64,000 nt of DNA from Acidimicrobiales bacterium (GCA_041394185.1 JAWKIQ010000001.1:992001-1056000), one strand, 5' to 3'; shown: positions 26,345 to 35,120, counted from the stretch's first letter. A program made the numbers and translations. The notes: generated from the sequence alone by a model not told the origin.

Positions 26345-28210
26345 TCAAGCCGAGAAGTCGATGAATCGCCCAGTGTTGGTGACGAGCCAATAACCCGACT
26401 GGCCTGGAGGCAGCTGACCGGCGTCGACCACCCGTTCGCCCGTGCCCAGCGTTCCTGCGGCCGATCCGACGAAGGTGGCGTCGCCGAAGGTGAACACGCC
26501 GCCGTCTTCGGCGATCAGCCAGTATCCGTCGCCGGTGTCGGTGGGCACCGCCGCGGTGATGGGGGAGTCGAGGCGAATGGCGCCGGTCGAGCCGTGGAAC
26601 TGAGCGCTGCCAAAGCTGAAGACCCCACCGTCGCTGGCCACCAGCCAGTAGCCATCGAGGTCTGGGGTAGCCATGGCGGTGACGATCGGCTGGTTCAAGG
26701 CGATGTCGCCCGTCGAGCCGTAGTACTGGGTGAGCCCGAAGGCGAATACGCCCCCATCGGCTGCGACCTGCCACGTCTGGGACTCTGTCGGGTCGCCGAT
26801 GAACGCAACGATCGGCTGAGCCAACTGGGCACCCCCGATCGCCGACACCTCGCCAGCGTTGCCGTGGGCCATGACGTACCCGTCGGCATCGGCCACATAC
26901 CAACCGGTGTCGGTCGCCAGCAGGTCGACAGCCCCGCGGGGAGCCTGCCACGACGCCGAGCCCGCCGCAGTGTCGCCGAGGTGGCCCAACGTTCGACCGT
27001 TCGAGCACACGACCAGCTCGTCGGTTGCGTTGCGTTCGGCACCGACGACGTCGCACTGGTGCTCGAATCGGTCGACGAACAGGCGGCTGTTGGTCGGGGC
27101 CTGGTCGCCCCACAGAACCGACCGGCCGAAGTCGGCCAGGGCGACGCCCTCGGCCAGGTTTGCCTGGGCGATCGCGAACGAGTCACCGGTTCCGAGATCG
27201 ATGAGGGTCACAGCGGGTTCGAGGCCGTCTGGCTGCACCTCTGCCAACAGGAACTGGCCGTCGGCGCTGAGATCCAGGGGGCGGACGGTTCCGTCGACCT
27301 GGAGGCTCCGGCTGGCTTGGGTCGTGCGATCCATCATGACCACGCCAGAATCGCCGGGGTACGGCGCCCAAAGCACCGCCGACCCGTCCCAGTTGGTGCG
27401 GGGCTGGGCACTCCCTGCCTCGGCCGCTGGTGTACTGGGGAAGGGAGTGCCAGCCGTGTTGGCCCCCAGTTCGGACGCGGCCGAAACCGAAATCCGGTTT
27501 CCCAGCCAGTCACCCGGCTCAGGACCGGTTCGTGCCACCACAAGCGTTTGCCCATCGTCGGACAGGCTCAGCTGGCACGAGCCTGGGGCACAGTCGTCGA
27601 AGTCGCCCTCAACCACGACCCCGCCCGACGCATCGCGAACCACCACCGAGGTCGCAGCATCGGGTGAGGGCTTCTCGAGCGATGCGGTGACGTCGCCGTT
27701 GCCCGAGGCCACCACATCGCTGAACGCGGCAAACCCGTCGGTGCCCGAGGTGACCAGCTCTGGGGCCAGGTCGGGACCGACCCGGTAAGTGTCGGCCGTG
27801 GTGTCGACATCGTCCGCGACCAGTGCCACATTGGTCGACACGATCACATCGCCGTCATCGGTGACGGCGCCCAGCCGGAAGAAACGACTGGACACGTCGG
27901 CGTCGAGCGTCCATGCCTGGCCCGTACCCAGGTTGCGAACATACAGCCGCTCGAGGGTGGGCACCCCGTGGATGCCGGTGCCGCCCGTGGTGAACGCGAC
28001 CCAGTTCCCGTCGGGGCTCACCGCCGAGCTGGACCGCACCACATAGAACGGCTGAACCCCGTCCTCGACGGTCGACACCAGGATCCGGTCGACCTGCGAG
28101 AACGAGGAGCCGGGGCTCTGGCCGTGGCCGGCAGATGCGCCAAGCGTCACGGCCAGCAAGCCGCACATGAGCGCCAATGCCAGGGCCACGCCCAACCGTC
28201 TGTACACCAT
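26345..28210 (-). CDS. Large secreted protein with C-terminal GYWLVASDGG-type repeats
   Basis: 621 aa. N-terminal signal (MVYRRLGVALALALMCGLLA, cleaved near GASAG). Residues ~40-440 form a WD40/TolB-like region with SAVSPDGNWVAF and SLSDDGQTLVV, suggesting a beta-propeller. From about residue 455 are three or more ~45-residue repeats with DGGVFAFG, YYGSTGDIALNQPIV, GYWLVASDGGVFSFG, FHGSTGAI and GYWLIAEDGGVFTFG. Such repeats are frequent in secreted proteins of Acidimicrobiia and are of unknown role. ATG 28210 lies 7 nt after TACCGT, so leaderless. It directly follows the RIO kinase gene. Confidence 0.82.
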   Translation of the reverse strand: MVYRRLGVALALALMCGLLAVTLGASAGHGQSPGSSFSQVDRILVSTVEDGVQPFYVVRSSSAVSPDGNWVAFTTGGTGIHGVPTLERLYVRNLGTGQAWTLDADVSSRFFRLGAVTDDGDVIVSTNVALVADDVDTTADTYRVGPDLAPELVTSGTDGFAAFSDVVASGNGDVTASLEKPSPDAATSVVVRDASGGVVVEGDFDDCAPGSCQLSLSDDGQTLVVARTGPEPGDWLGNRISVSAASELGANTAGTPFPSTPAAEAGSAQPRTNWDGSAVLWAPYPGDSGVVMMDRTTQASRSLQVDGTVRPLDLSADGQFLLAEVQPDGLEPAVTLIDLGTGDSFAIAQANLAEGVALADFGRSVLWGDQAPTNSRLFVDRFEHQCDVVGAERNATDELVVCSNGRTLGHLGDTAAGSASWQAPRGAVDLLATDTGWYVADADGYVMAHGNAGEVSAIGGAQLAQPIVAFIGDPTESQTWQVAADGGVFAFGLTQYYGSTGDIALNQPIVTAMATPDLDGYWLVASDGGVFSFGSAQFHGSTGAIRLDSPITAAVPTDTGDGYWLIAEDGGVFTFGDATFVGSAAGTLGTGERVVDAGQLPPGQSGYWLVTNTGRFIDFSA

Positions 28211-28234
28211 GGCGGCGACGGTACACCCGGGCAC

Positions 28235-28984
28235 CTAGGTGAAAGCCAGCAGGTCGGCGAACACCTCCTCAGCATCCACCGCAACGCCACGTCGCTCAAA
28301 CCAGGCGCACACGTTGAGCACGTCGCGGTGTAGGTATCCCAACCCTTGGGGGTTGGCGGCGATATCGACGGCCTGCGGAAAGTCGATGAACAAGAGCCGC
28401 TCTTGCCACCACAGCAGGTTGTACGCCGACAGGTCACCGTGGGCGTAGCCCACTGACGTGATGGTCCGCAGACCCTCGATGAGTTGATCGAACGCCGACA
28501 TCAACTGGTCTGCGTCGAGCCGAGCTGCATACAGCTGTGGCGCTGCACTGGCCGCATCGCCGACGTATTCCAGATCGAACACGTCCTCGCCATAGTCGAT
28601 GGGGTAGGGCACCGGAGCGCCTCGCTCCCACAGCTTCGACATGGTCTCGTACTCATGACCTGTCCAGCGGTCCTGCAGCAGGCGCTTGCCGTGTGTGGTC
28701 ATCTTCTCGACCGCACGGCGGTCGCGGCTCTTTCTGAACTGCCTGCCTTCGCGATATTCGACGTCGTTGCGAAACGTCGATGCACGCTGGACGCCCATGG
28801 CTTCCAGCGTGCCCTTGGCCTTGACCTCGCGGGGCAGGTATCGCTTGCGGGCGATCAGGCAAGTGCGGCCATTGGGCCCGGAACGCTCGATGACGTTCAC
28901 CTGGGCTTCCTTGCCGCTTTTCAAGACGCCGAGGTCGACGTCGTCATAGGGCTCGTCAACGAGCCAGTCCGGAGTCGGACGCAA
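28235..28984 (-). CDS. RIO-type serine protein kinase
   Basis: 249 aa atypical kinase. It carries the RIO-family flexible loop SGKEAQV (23-29), a candidate ATP lysine in ARKRYL (~46-50), the catalytic HGDLSAYN (Asp184, Asn189) and the metal-binding IDFPQAVD (Asp201). Bacterial RIO1-like kinases have few known substrates. The start is TTG 28984 with AGAGG 8 nt upstream, as no ATG or GTG fits. A candidate 19-codon ORF with a strong ribosome site lies 61 bp upstream (see 29046-29105). Its stop is 24 bp before the next gene's ATG. Confidence 0.88.
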   Translation of the reverse strand: MRPTPDWLVDEPYDDVDLGVLKSGKEAQVNVIERSGPNGRTCLIARKRYLPREVKAKGTLEAMGVQRASTFRNDVEYREGRQFRKSRDRRAVEKMTTHGKRLLQDRWTGHEYETMSKLWERGAPVPYPIDYGEDVFDLEYVGDAASAAPQLYAARLDADQLMSAFDQLIEGLRTITSVGYAHGDLSAYNLLWWQERLLFIDFPQAVDIAANPQGLGYLHRDVLNVCAWFERRGVAVDAEEVFADLLAFT

Positions 28985-29045
28985 TTTGGGTACCTCTGAT
29001 GGGTGAGAACGAACGGGATCTGAACAGATCGCCGATCGCTCGACA

Positions 29046-29105
29046 TCACCTCACGAGGGTGGAAACGGCGCGACCGGCGAGAGAGACGTCAAACACAGCT
29101 TGCAT
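29046..29105 (-). CDS. Possible 19-codon leader ORF upstream of the RIO kinase
   Basis: ATG 29105 encodes MQAVFDVSLAGRAVSTLVR then TGA. It is preceded by AAGGGAGGA, among the best ribosome sites in the window, 7-8 nt away. It lies in the 212-bp gap between the kinase start and the 3' end of the secreted protein gene, where nothing else is seen. It could be a regulatory leader for the TTG-started kinase gene, or chance. No homolog is recognised. Confidence 0.35.
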   Translation of the reverse strand: MQAVFDVSLAGRAVSTLVR

Positions 29106-29196
29106 GTCGAGGTCCTCCCTTCTCAGCCGATTAGCCGTGAACGCGACTGTACCCCAGGGTCCGCCGTCGCACGAGCGAATTGATGAATCCGGAGAG

Positions 29197-31614
29197 CTAG
29201 TTGCAGGGGATGGTCGAGGTGATGCCGTTCAGGCGGTATCGCAGCTCGTAGACCTTGCCCTGGCCATTGGCTCCGGTGTCGGTCCACGACGTGACACCGG
29301 CCCCCAGGGTCGCAGCCCACGAACCGTCGGTACGGGCCTGGTACGACTGCGCACCGACGTCTTGCCACGACATAACCACATCGTCGCCCACGACTGCGAT
29401 GACGCACGCGGCGTCGGCGGGGTCGATGGTGACCGAACCGCAGTCGGACTCGACGTCGACGCCGTTCACCGTGCCGCGCACCGAATACGAATAGGTGCCG
29501 GGTTCGACGGTATGGCTGTACGTGTCGACACCCTCAACGGTCGCCTGCCAGACCCCGTCGCGTCGCACCGAGACACGGCTGAAGGCATCGCCGTTGAAAC
29601 TGACGGTTACCTCGTTGCCGACGACGCTGACCGAACAGGTCGCCGGGGGAGCGGCCGGTGTTGTCGAGCATGTGCCAGACCGGATCAGCTGTCCGTTGCG
29701 GATGACGTCGATGCGATAGTTGTTGACAACACCTGGTTCTGCGGCGAAATCGGTATAGGACAGGCCGTCTACATCGGCTATCCAGAGGCCGTCACGGCGA
29801 ACGACGTATCGGGAACCCTCGGCATCGTTCCAACTGATCTCGACGGTCGTCGGTGCCAGCGGCGTCGCGGTGCAAACCAGGGCCACCGAAGGAACACGAA
29901 CCGTGCCGCACGGCGCTGTCTGGCTCAACCCGTTGCGGTTGAAGCGCAGTTCGTAGGTGAGGTCGGTGTCGAGCGGGGCATTCGTGTCTGTATAGGTGGT
30001 GCCGGCGACATTCGACAGCCAGGCGCCGTTGCGCGCCAGGCTGTAGGTGTTCACCCCACCGATGTCGGTGAACGAGATCACCGGGCTGCGGTCCGCGCCC
30101 AGTGTCACCGAGCACCTGGGGTCGCCGGCCAGCGGGTTCTCGTCGAAGAAGGCCGAGCGACCTGTTCGCTCGCCCGACACATAGTTGCGGTCCTGGCCGA
30201 TGACGACGCCACGGTCGACCACAGTGATGGCCAGGATGCCCTTGAACGCATCGCTGCCTGGGTTGAACGCCGGTATGCCCTTACCCGTTACCGGGTCGAG
30301 AGCACCGATCTGGTCGGCGGGATAGACATAGCCCGGGTTGATCAGATCGTTGCGGAAGGGCGAGCTGGTGGGACTTGCCGTATACATGTCGCCGACGCGC
30401 TGGCCGTTTGCCGCGGTGCGCCCTGGATACGACGATGGCGCGGCAGGGCTGACCATGTAGCGGAAGTGGCCGCCTATGTAGATCGCGTCGTCGTCGATGC
30501 CCACCGAGAAGACCGAGTCGAACGCCCGGGCAACCCAGTCGGGACGACTGGGATTGTCGCTCATCGGCCATCTGGTTGCGGTGTCGCACTGGTAGCCGCC
30601 ATCGGCGCCCTGGTGGGTCGTGACGAAGAAGCTGCCGTCGGGGCTGACCTCGAGGTCCTTGATCTGGATGCCGCGCCCGCTGCACTGGCCACCCCAGTAG
30701 AAGTCCTGCACCGGGTCGTTCGGGTCTGGGTACAGGGCCTGGAATGCGGTTACCGACGGCGTGCCGCCGAGAGCGATGATGGCGACTCCCGGTCGGCGGT
30801 ACGCCGTGTTGTTCGACCGGTTGAAGATCTGCATCCCGCGGTGGGCGACGACCAGACGGCTGCCGTCGGGCGACACATCGAGTCGGGAGACGCCGAAGTT
30901 GCGGATCGCTCCGTTGATGCTTCCGGCGTCTTCGTTGGTCTCGAACCTGAAGCCGGTATCAAAGGCGCCCGACGTTGCATCGAAACGGGCGAGCCCGCGG
31001 ACGGGTTGAACGATTGGTGGCCGACCGGGTGCGGTGTCGTAAACCTGCTGGAAGATGCCCCCGGCGTACAAGTATCCGCCCGAAACAGCGATGGTCAGGA
31101 CCTTCGAGTCGACACCAGCCTGGGCGAAGTTTCGGTCGAGGCGACCATCGGGCACCGACAGCAGGGCCAGACGATTGCGGGTGCGTGTGCGCCCATCGGT
31201 GTGGTCGTCGATGGCGGTGAAGCGGCCTCCGAGATACACGCTGCGTCCATCGGGTGCGGCCTCGAGGTCGCGGACCTCGACCGCCTTGTTGGCCGCACTC
31301 AATGTCGGCCTGAAGGTGTCGAGGAACCGCCCACTGTCGATCTCATAGGCGTAGATGCCCGGTTGGTTGACGATGGGTCCGTTGCGGTAGATCTCGACCT
31401 GGGTGAAGTTGCCTGCGACCACCATGTATGGCCCGACCTGCTCGGCATCCCAGACTTCGCCGTCGCGTGGTATCGGCACGTCGAGGCGGGGTTCTTCGGC
31501 GACCACCGCGCCAGCGGCTACCGGAGTGAGCAACACCGTGCCAACGGCCAGCGCAACGAATGCCGCGAACAAGGCGCGAAAGCGCGGCACACAGATGAGG
31601 CGAGATGGATGCAT
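29197..31614 (-). CDS. Secreted protein: beta-propeller-like domain plus four Cys-bounded FN3-like repeats
   Basis: 805 aa from ATG 31614, with GGAG 5 nt upstream. Signal peptide ~1-38 (FAAFVALAVGTVLLTPVAAG). Residues ~45-490 show repeating LYAGGIF, YLGGRF and IYIGGHF strands with DVSPDGSRLVVAHRG, a bacterial beta-propeller/delta-60-like pattern. Residues 501-804 form four ~65-70-residue modules, each with a Cys at both ends (501/569, 581/649, 660/725, 737/804) and a central arginine-x-Gly-x-Trp or close variant. These look like fibronectin-III-like modules with one disulfide each. Likely extracellular; function unknown. Confidence 0.85.
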   Translation of the reverse strand: MHPSRLICVPRFRALFAAFVALAVGTVLLTPVAAGAVVAEEPRLDVPIPRDGEVWDAEQVGPYMVVAGNFTQVEIYRNGPIVNQPGIYAYEIDSGRFLDTFRPTLSAANKAVEVRDLEAAPDGRSVYLGGRFTAIDDHTDGRTRTRNRLALLSVPDGRLDRNFAQAGVDSKVLTIAVSGGYLYAGGIFQQVYDTAPGRPPIVQPVRGLARFDATSGAFDTGFRFETNEDAGSINGAIRNFGVSRLDVSPDGSRLVVAHRGMQIFNRSNNTAYRRPGVAIIALGGTPSVTAFQALYPDPNDPVQDFYWGGQCSGRGIQIKDLEVSPDGSFFVTTHQGADGGYQCDTATRWPMSDNPSRPDWVARAFDSVFSVGIDDDAIYIGGHFRYMVSPAAPSSYPGRTAANGQRVGDMYTASPTSSPFRNDLINPGYVYPADQIGALDPVTGKGIPAFNPGSDAFKGILAITVVDRGVVIGQDRNYVSGERTGRSAFFDENPLAGDPRCSVTLGADRSPVISFTDIGGVNTYSLARNGAWLSNVAGTTYTDTNAPLDTDLTYELRFNRNGLSQTAPCGTVRVPSVALVCTATPLAPTTVEISWNDAEGSRYVVRRDGLWIADVDGLSYTDFAAEPGVVNNYRIDVIRNGQLIRSGTCSTTPAAPPATCSVSVVGNEVTVSFNGDAFSRVSVRRDGVWQATVEGVDTYSHTVEPGTYSYSVRGTVNGVDVESDCGSVTIDPADAACVIAVVGDDVVMSWQDVGAQSYQARTDGSWAATLGAGVTSWTDTGANGQGKVYELRYRLNGITSTIPCN

Positions 31615-31818
31615 CAGAACTCCAACGAGGGCGAAGGAATGGGGTTTGTGCCGCAGAGATCTGACGCTATCTCGCCCTGCGTGACATGAAAAGGCTTTCA
31701 GATGTATTCGGCGGCCCGCTCGGATCCCCAAAACTGGATACGGAGGCGACTAGACCCCGGAAACCGGGGAGAAGTCGCCTCCATATCGGCAGTTGCGGCG
31801 TTTGCCGGTTTGGTCAGA
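31615..31818. other. 204-bp intergenic with a long hairpin
   Basis: Separates the start of the secreted protein gene from the end of the enoyl-CoA hydratase gene; both read left. Apart from the hairpin at 31737-31787, I see no ORF with a ribosome site. The secreted gene's promoter should lie between about 31620 and 31735 but no clear box was identified. Confidence 0.5.
31737..31787 (-). terminator. Large near-perfect hairpin, likely terminator of the enoyl-CoA hydratase transcript
   Basis: 15-bp arms 31737-31751 and 31773-31787 differ at one pair, which is a G-U on the minus strand. An inner 6-bp stem (CCCCGG 31755-31760 with CCGGGG 31764-31769) has an AAA loop. On the minus strand it is followed by CAGTTTTGG, a weak U tract. 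Confidence 0.6.
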
Positions 31819-32580
31819 TCACGTGCCTGACCAGTTGGCCTTGCGCTTCTCGGCGAAGGCCAAAGGCCCTTCCTTGGCGTCGTTGGAGGTGAACACCTTC
31901 TTTTGAAGGGGAACCTGCATCTCCCACAGCTGATCTTCGTCGTAGCCCATGCCCGCAGCCCTGACGAGCTGTTTGGATGCGGCCACCGCCAGCGGTGCGT
32001 TCTCGGCGATGCGCTCGGCCAGTGCGATAGCTGCCTCGAGCGCCCCACCCGGCTCGGTGACCTGGGTCAACATGCCCGCTTCGAGGGCTTCCTCGGCGCT
32101 GATGGGCTCGCCCGTGAGGGCCATCTCCATGGCTCGGGCGTAGCCGACGCGCAGCGGCAGGCGGAACACACCACCCGCTCCGGCGAAGAGGCCGACCTTG
32201 ACCTCACGGATACCGATCTTGGTGCCTGCGTCGGCGACCAACAGGTCGCAGGTCAGGGCGATCTCGCATCCGCCGGCCAGCGCAAAGCCGTGCAGCGCGC
32301 CGATCAGTGGCTTTTGGCTGCCCACCTTCACGAAGTCGAACAATGGTCCGATGTCTTCGCCCCGGTGGAAGGCCTTGAGGTCCATGCCGGCGCAAAAGCC
32401 CCGGCCGTTGCCGGTGATGACAGCTGCCGTCAGCTCTGGATCTGAGTCCAGCTCCTTGACCGCATCCATCAAACCGTTGGACAGCGCACCGTTGATGGCG
32501 TTCATGGCGTCGGGCCGGTTGAGCGTGATCACCATCACCCGCCCACGACGCTCGGTGAGTACTGCTGCTTCTTCTGACAT
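31819..32580 (-). CDS. Enoyl-CoA hydratase/isomerase
   Basis: 253 aa crotonase-fold protein. N-terminal VMVITLNRPDAMNAINGAL, the oxyanion-hole region GNGRGFCAGMDLKAF, HGFALAGGCEIALTCDLLVA and the GGVFRLPLRVGYARAMEMALTGE helices are standard. In beta-oxidation it adds water to 2-enoyl-CoA; some relatives act as isomerases. Start ATG 32580. It is the last gene of a likely minus-strand operon behind the SDR gene (37 bp gap), thiolase and marR. The long hairpin at 31737 may end the operon. Confidence 0.92.
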   Translation of the reverse strand: MSEEAAVLTERRGRVMVITLNRPDAMNAINGALSNGLMDAVKELDSDPELTAAVITGNGRGFCAGMDLKAFHRGEDIGPLFDFVKVGSQKPLIGALHGFALAGGCEIALTCDLLVADAGTKIGIREVKVGLFAGAGGVFRLPLRVGYARAMEMALTGEPISAEEALEAGMLTQVTEPGGALEAAIALAERIAENAPLAVAASKQLVRAAGMGYDEDQLWEMQVPLQKKVFTSNDAKEGPLAFAEKRKANWSGT

Positions 32581-32617
32581 GTGTCTCCTAATCGTCCCCA
32601 GATCGTTCTTGGCCGGA

Positions 32618-33394
32618 CTACTTGGGCGGCATCCGGATGCCGCCGTCGAGACGGATGGTCTCGCCGTTCATGTACGGGTTGGTGATGCACTCCATCACAC
32701 CGAACGCCAGCTCCTCGGCGGTGCCGAGACGCTTCGGGAACAGCACGCTTTGACCCAGGTGGGCCTTGAACGCCTCGCTCTGTTCGCCCTCGCCATAGAT
32801 CGGCGTGTCGATGAGCCCAGGCGCAATCGTGTTGACACGAATACCCAGCGCCGACAGATCTCGGGCGATCGGCAGGGTCATGCCGACGATGCCACCCTTC
32901 GATGCCGAGTAGGCGCACTGGCCGATCTGGCCGTCGAAGGCCGCGGCCGAAGCCATGTTGACTATGGCGCCGCGGGCGCCGTCGGCGTCGACCGGGTCGG
33001 TCTTGGCCATGGCCGCTGCCGCCTGGGCCAGCATGTTGAACGAGCCGATCAGGTTCACCCGCAGCACGAACTCGAACTTGTCGAGCGGGAACGGGTCGCC
33101 GTTGCGGTCGACGGTGCGGCCGGCATAACCCAGGCCGGCCGAGTTCACCAGGGCGCAGGGGGCCCATCTCGACCCGGCAGCCACCGCAGCCTGGGCATCT
33201 TCGACCGAGGCGACGTTGCACTTGACGAACAGGCCGCCGATTTCGGACGCGACCGCGCCGCCCTTTTCTTCGTTGAGGTCGGCGACCACGACCCTTGACC
33301 CGGCCGCCGCGAGCTGGCGGGCACAGGCCTCACCGATACCCGACGCGCCACCGGTGACGATCGAGGAGCTTCCTTCGAGATTCATGCGTGGCAT
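32618..33394 (-). CDS. Short-chain dehydrogenase, 3-hydroxyacyl-CoA dehydrogenase type II-like
   Basis: 258 aa SDR. NAD(P) motif TGGASGIG (14-21), VNSAGLGYAG, and the catalytic YSASK (Tyr162, Lys166). The overall pattern, including NGDPFPLDKFEFVLRVNLIGSF and the IYGEGEQSEAFKAHL region, is that of HSD17B10-type 3-hydroxyacyl-CoA dehydrogenases. ATG 33394 overlaps the thiolase stop by one base (TGATG), so translation is coupled. With hydratase and thiolase it gives the last three steps of beta-oxidation. Confidence 0.93.
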   Translation of the reverse strand: MPRMNLEGSSSIVTGGASGIGEACARQLAAAGSRVVVADLNEEKGGAVASEIGGLFVKCNVASVEDAQAAVAAGSRWAPCALVNSAGLGYAGRTVDRNGDPFPLDKFEFVLRVNLIGSFNMLAQAAAAMAKTDPVDADGARGAIVNMASAAAFDGQIGQCAYSASKGGIVGMTLPIARDLSALGIRVNTIAPGLIDTPIYGEGEQSEAFKAHLGQSVLFPKRLGTAEELAFGVMECITNPYMNGETIRLDGGIRMPPK

Positions 33395-34563
33395 CAGTCG
33401 CCAATCCTTTCGATGATGGTTGCGTTGGCCATTCCGCCGCCCTCACACATCGTCTGCAGACCGTAGCGTCCGCCGGTGCGCTCGAGCTCATTGAGCAGGG
33501 TGGTCATGAGCTTGGCTCCCGAGCAACCCAGCGGGTGGCCCAGAGCGATCGCGCCGCCGTTGACGTTGGTCTTCGACAGGTCGGCGTCGTATTCCTTTTG
33601 CCAGGCCAGCACCACCGATGCGAATGCCTCGTTGACCTCGAACAGGTCGATGTCGTCCATCGTCAGCCCTGAACGGGCCAGGATCTTCTCGGTGGCAGGG
33701 ATCGGGCCCTTCAGCATGGTGACCGGGTCGGTGCCGGCCAGGGCGAAGCTGTGGAACCGGGCGCGGGGCTTGAGGCCCAGCTCGGCAGCCTTCTCGGCGC
33801 TCATGATGAGAACGGCGGCCGCGCCGTCGCTGATCTGGCTGGAGTTGCCCGCGGTGATCTTGCCGTCTTCCTTGAAGGCCGGCTTGAGGTTGGCCAGGGT
33901 CTCTGGGGTGGTTCCCTCGCGGATGCCCTCGTCCTTGGTCATCATGACCGTCTCGCCGTCGACAACCACCGGAACGGGGATGATCTCGTTCTCGAAGCGG
34001 CCCTCGGCGGTGGCCACGGCGGCGCGGCGCTGGCTCTCGGCCCCAAAGGCATCGAGGTCTTCACGGGTGAGGCCGTATTCGTCGGCGATCATGTCGGCGC
34101 CGATGCCCTGCGGCGGAAGGCCGGTGTCGGCGTAGCGGTCCTGCATCGACTGCGGGAAGGGGAACCCCATGTTGGGAACGACCGAAGCGCCCATGGGGGT
34201 GCGGGTCATGACCTCTACGCCAGCGGCGATGACGACGTCGTAGGCGCCGGCCATGACACCCTGAGCCGCGAAGTGGATGGCCTGCTGGCTCGAACCGCAC
34301 TGGCGGTCGACAGTGGTGGAGGGCACCGACTCTGGCCAGCCGGCGGCCAGCACGGCGTTGCGGCCGATGTTCAGCGACTGCTCGCCGACCTGCATGACAC
34401 AGCCCATGACGACGTCGTCGACCATTGCCGGGTCCAGGCCGTTGCGTTCCTCGAGGGCCTTCAGCACGTGGGCTGCGAGGTCTACCGGGTGCCAGTCCTT
34501 GAGCATGCCGTTGCGCCTGCCGCCCGGCGTGCGCACGGCATCGACGATGACTGCTTCTCTCAT
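33394..34563 (-). CDS. Acetyl-CoA C-acyltransferase (thiolase)
   Basis: 389 aa. Nucleophile Cys89 lies in VDRQCGSSQQAIHFAA, the NEAFA block in LFEVNEAFASVVLAW, and the C-terminal GHPLGCSGAK and CEGGGMANATI active-site segments are intact. Degradative thiolase of beta-oxidation, cleaving 3-ketoacyl-CoA. ATG 34563 is preceded by GGAG 7 nt away and overlaps the MarR stop (ATGA). A long upstream extension in the same frame runs through marR and is ignored. Confidence 0.95.
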   Translation of the reverse strand: MREAVIVDAVRTPGGRRNGMLKDWHPVDLAAHVLKALEERNGLDPAMVDDVVMGCVMQVGEQSLNIGRNAVLAAGWPESVPSTTVDRQCGSSQQAIHFAAQGVMAGAYDVVIAAGVEVMTRTPMGASVVPNMGFPFPQSMQDRYADTGLPPQGIGADMIADEYGLTREDLDAFGAESQRRAAVATAEGRFENEIIPVPVVVDGETVMMTKDEGIREGTTPETLANLKPAFKEDGKITAGNSSQISDGAAAVLIMSAEKAAELGLKPRARFHSFALAGTDPVTMLKGPIPATEKILARSGLTMDDIDLFEVNEAFASVVLAWQKEYDADLSKTNVNGGAIALGHPLGCSGAKLMTTLLNELERTGGRYGLQTMCEGGGMANATIIERIGD

Positions 34564-35084
34564 CTTGGTTCTCCGTTTGGTTGGTTGGGGGAGATCAGGT
34601 TGTGCTGGAGCCGCACCAGCAGCGACGCCAGCATCTGACGGTCTTCGCGACTGACATCGCGGCGCAGGCGCGAGCGCACCTGGCCGTCGATCGAGGCGAT
34701 GTCTGCGGCCACGGTGACACCGGTGTCTGTGACGGTCACCAGCCACACCCGGCGGTCTTCGGAATCGGGTCGCCGCTCGACCAGTCCCCTGGACTCGAGG
34801 CGATCGATGGCGGTGCCGGCCGCGGCCCGACCGATGCCCATGCGGTCGGCCAGCACGGTTTGGGTGGTGGGTCCACGCTCGGCCACGTAGGCCAGCATCG
34901 ATGCGGTGGTGAGGTTGAGGCTCAGCGGGGCGAGGGCCTTGTCGTATGCCTCGCGTATGAGGCGCGCTGTTGCCATCAGCGTCGACTCGACCCGCAACCA
35001 GGGCGGCGCGTCGAGCTCGTGTGCTGCCTGTGGAGCAGCAACGTTCGGTTGTCGTGCCGGCTGGCGCGTCGACTCTGACCCCAT
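34560..35084 (-). CDS. MarR family transcriptional regulator
   Basis: 174 aa winged-helix regulator. The N-terminus is Pro/Ala-rich; the DNA-binding domain includes TTQTVLADRMGIGRAAAGTA (recognition helix), DRLESRGLVERRPDSEDRRV (wing) and a C-terminal dimer helix. Acyl-CoA or carboxylic-acid ligands are typical when MarR proteins control lipid genes, but the ligand here is unknown. ATG 35084. The gene is first of the minus-strand thiolase/SDR/hydratase operon and divergent from the acyl-CoA dehydrogenase/P450 genes, with a palindrome between them at 35101-35120. Confidence 0.9.
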   Translation of the reverse strand: MGSESTRQPARQPNVAAPQAAHELDAPPWLRVESTLMATARLIREAYDKALAPLSLNLTTASMLAYVAERGPTTQTVLADRMGIGRAAAGTAIDRLESRGLVERRPDSEDRRVWLVTVTDTGVTVAADIASIDGQVRSRLRRDVSREDRQMLASLLVRLQHNLISPNQPNGEPR

Positions 35085-35086
35085 GA

Positions 35087-35116
35087 TTGTTCGCCAGCAT
35101 ACAGTTCTGGTAGATA
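35087..35116 (+). promoter_or_regulatory. Candidate sigma70 promoter of the acyl-CoA dehydrogenase/P450 unit
   Basis: TTGTTC (35087-35092), 18-bp spacer, TAGATA (35111-35116). The expected start is near 35123, giving a ~40-nt leader before ATG 35163, which has GGAG at the right distance. The -10 overlaps the inverted repeat 35101-35120, where a repressor would block it. Confidence 0.55.
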
Positions 35117-35120
35117 CTGT
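35101..35120. promoter_or_regulatory. Candidate MarR operator
   Basis: Inverted repeat ACAGT-N10-ACTGT in the 78-bp divergent region between marR and the acyl-CoA dehydrogenase gene. It covers the -10 element of the rightward promoter. Size and position fit a MarR dimer; the regulator is inferred from adjacency. Confidence 0.5.

Noticed and set aside
28999..31689. Very long rightward open frame opposite the secreted protein
   Set aside because: High-GC codon use leaves the antisense frame open; its translation is Arg/Gly/Val/Ala-rich without domain motifs, and the minus-strand product has a signal peptide and clear repeats.
34564..35100. N-terminal extension of the thiolase through marR
   Set aside because: The added sequence is low-complexity and marR is clearly encoded in another frame there; ATG 34563 has a proper ribosome site.
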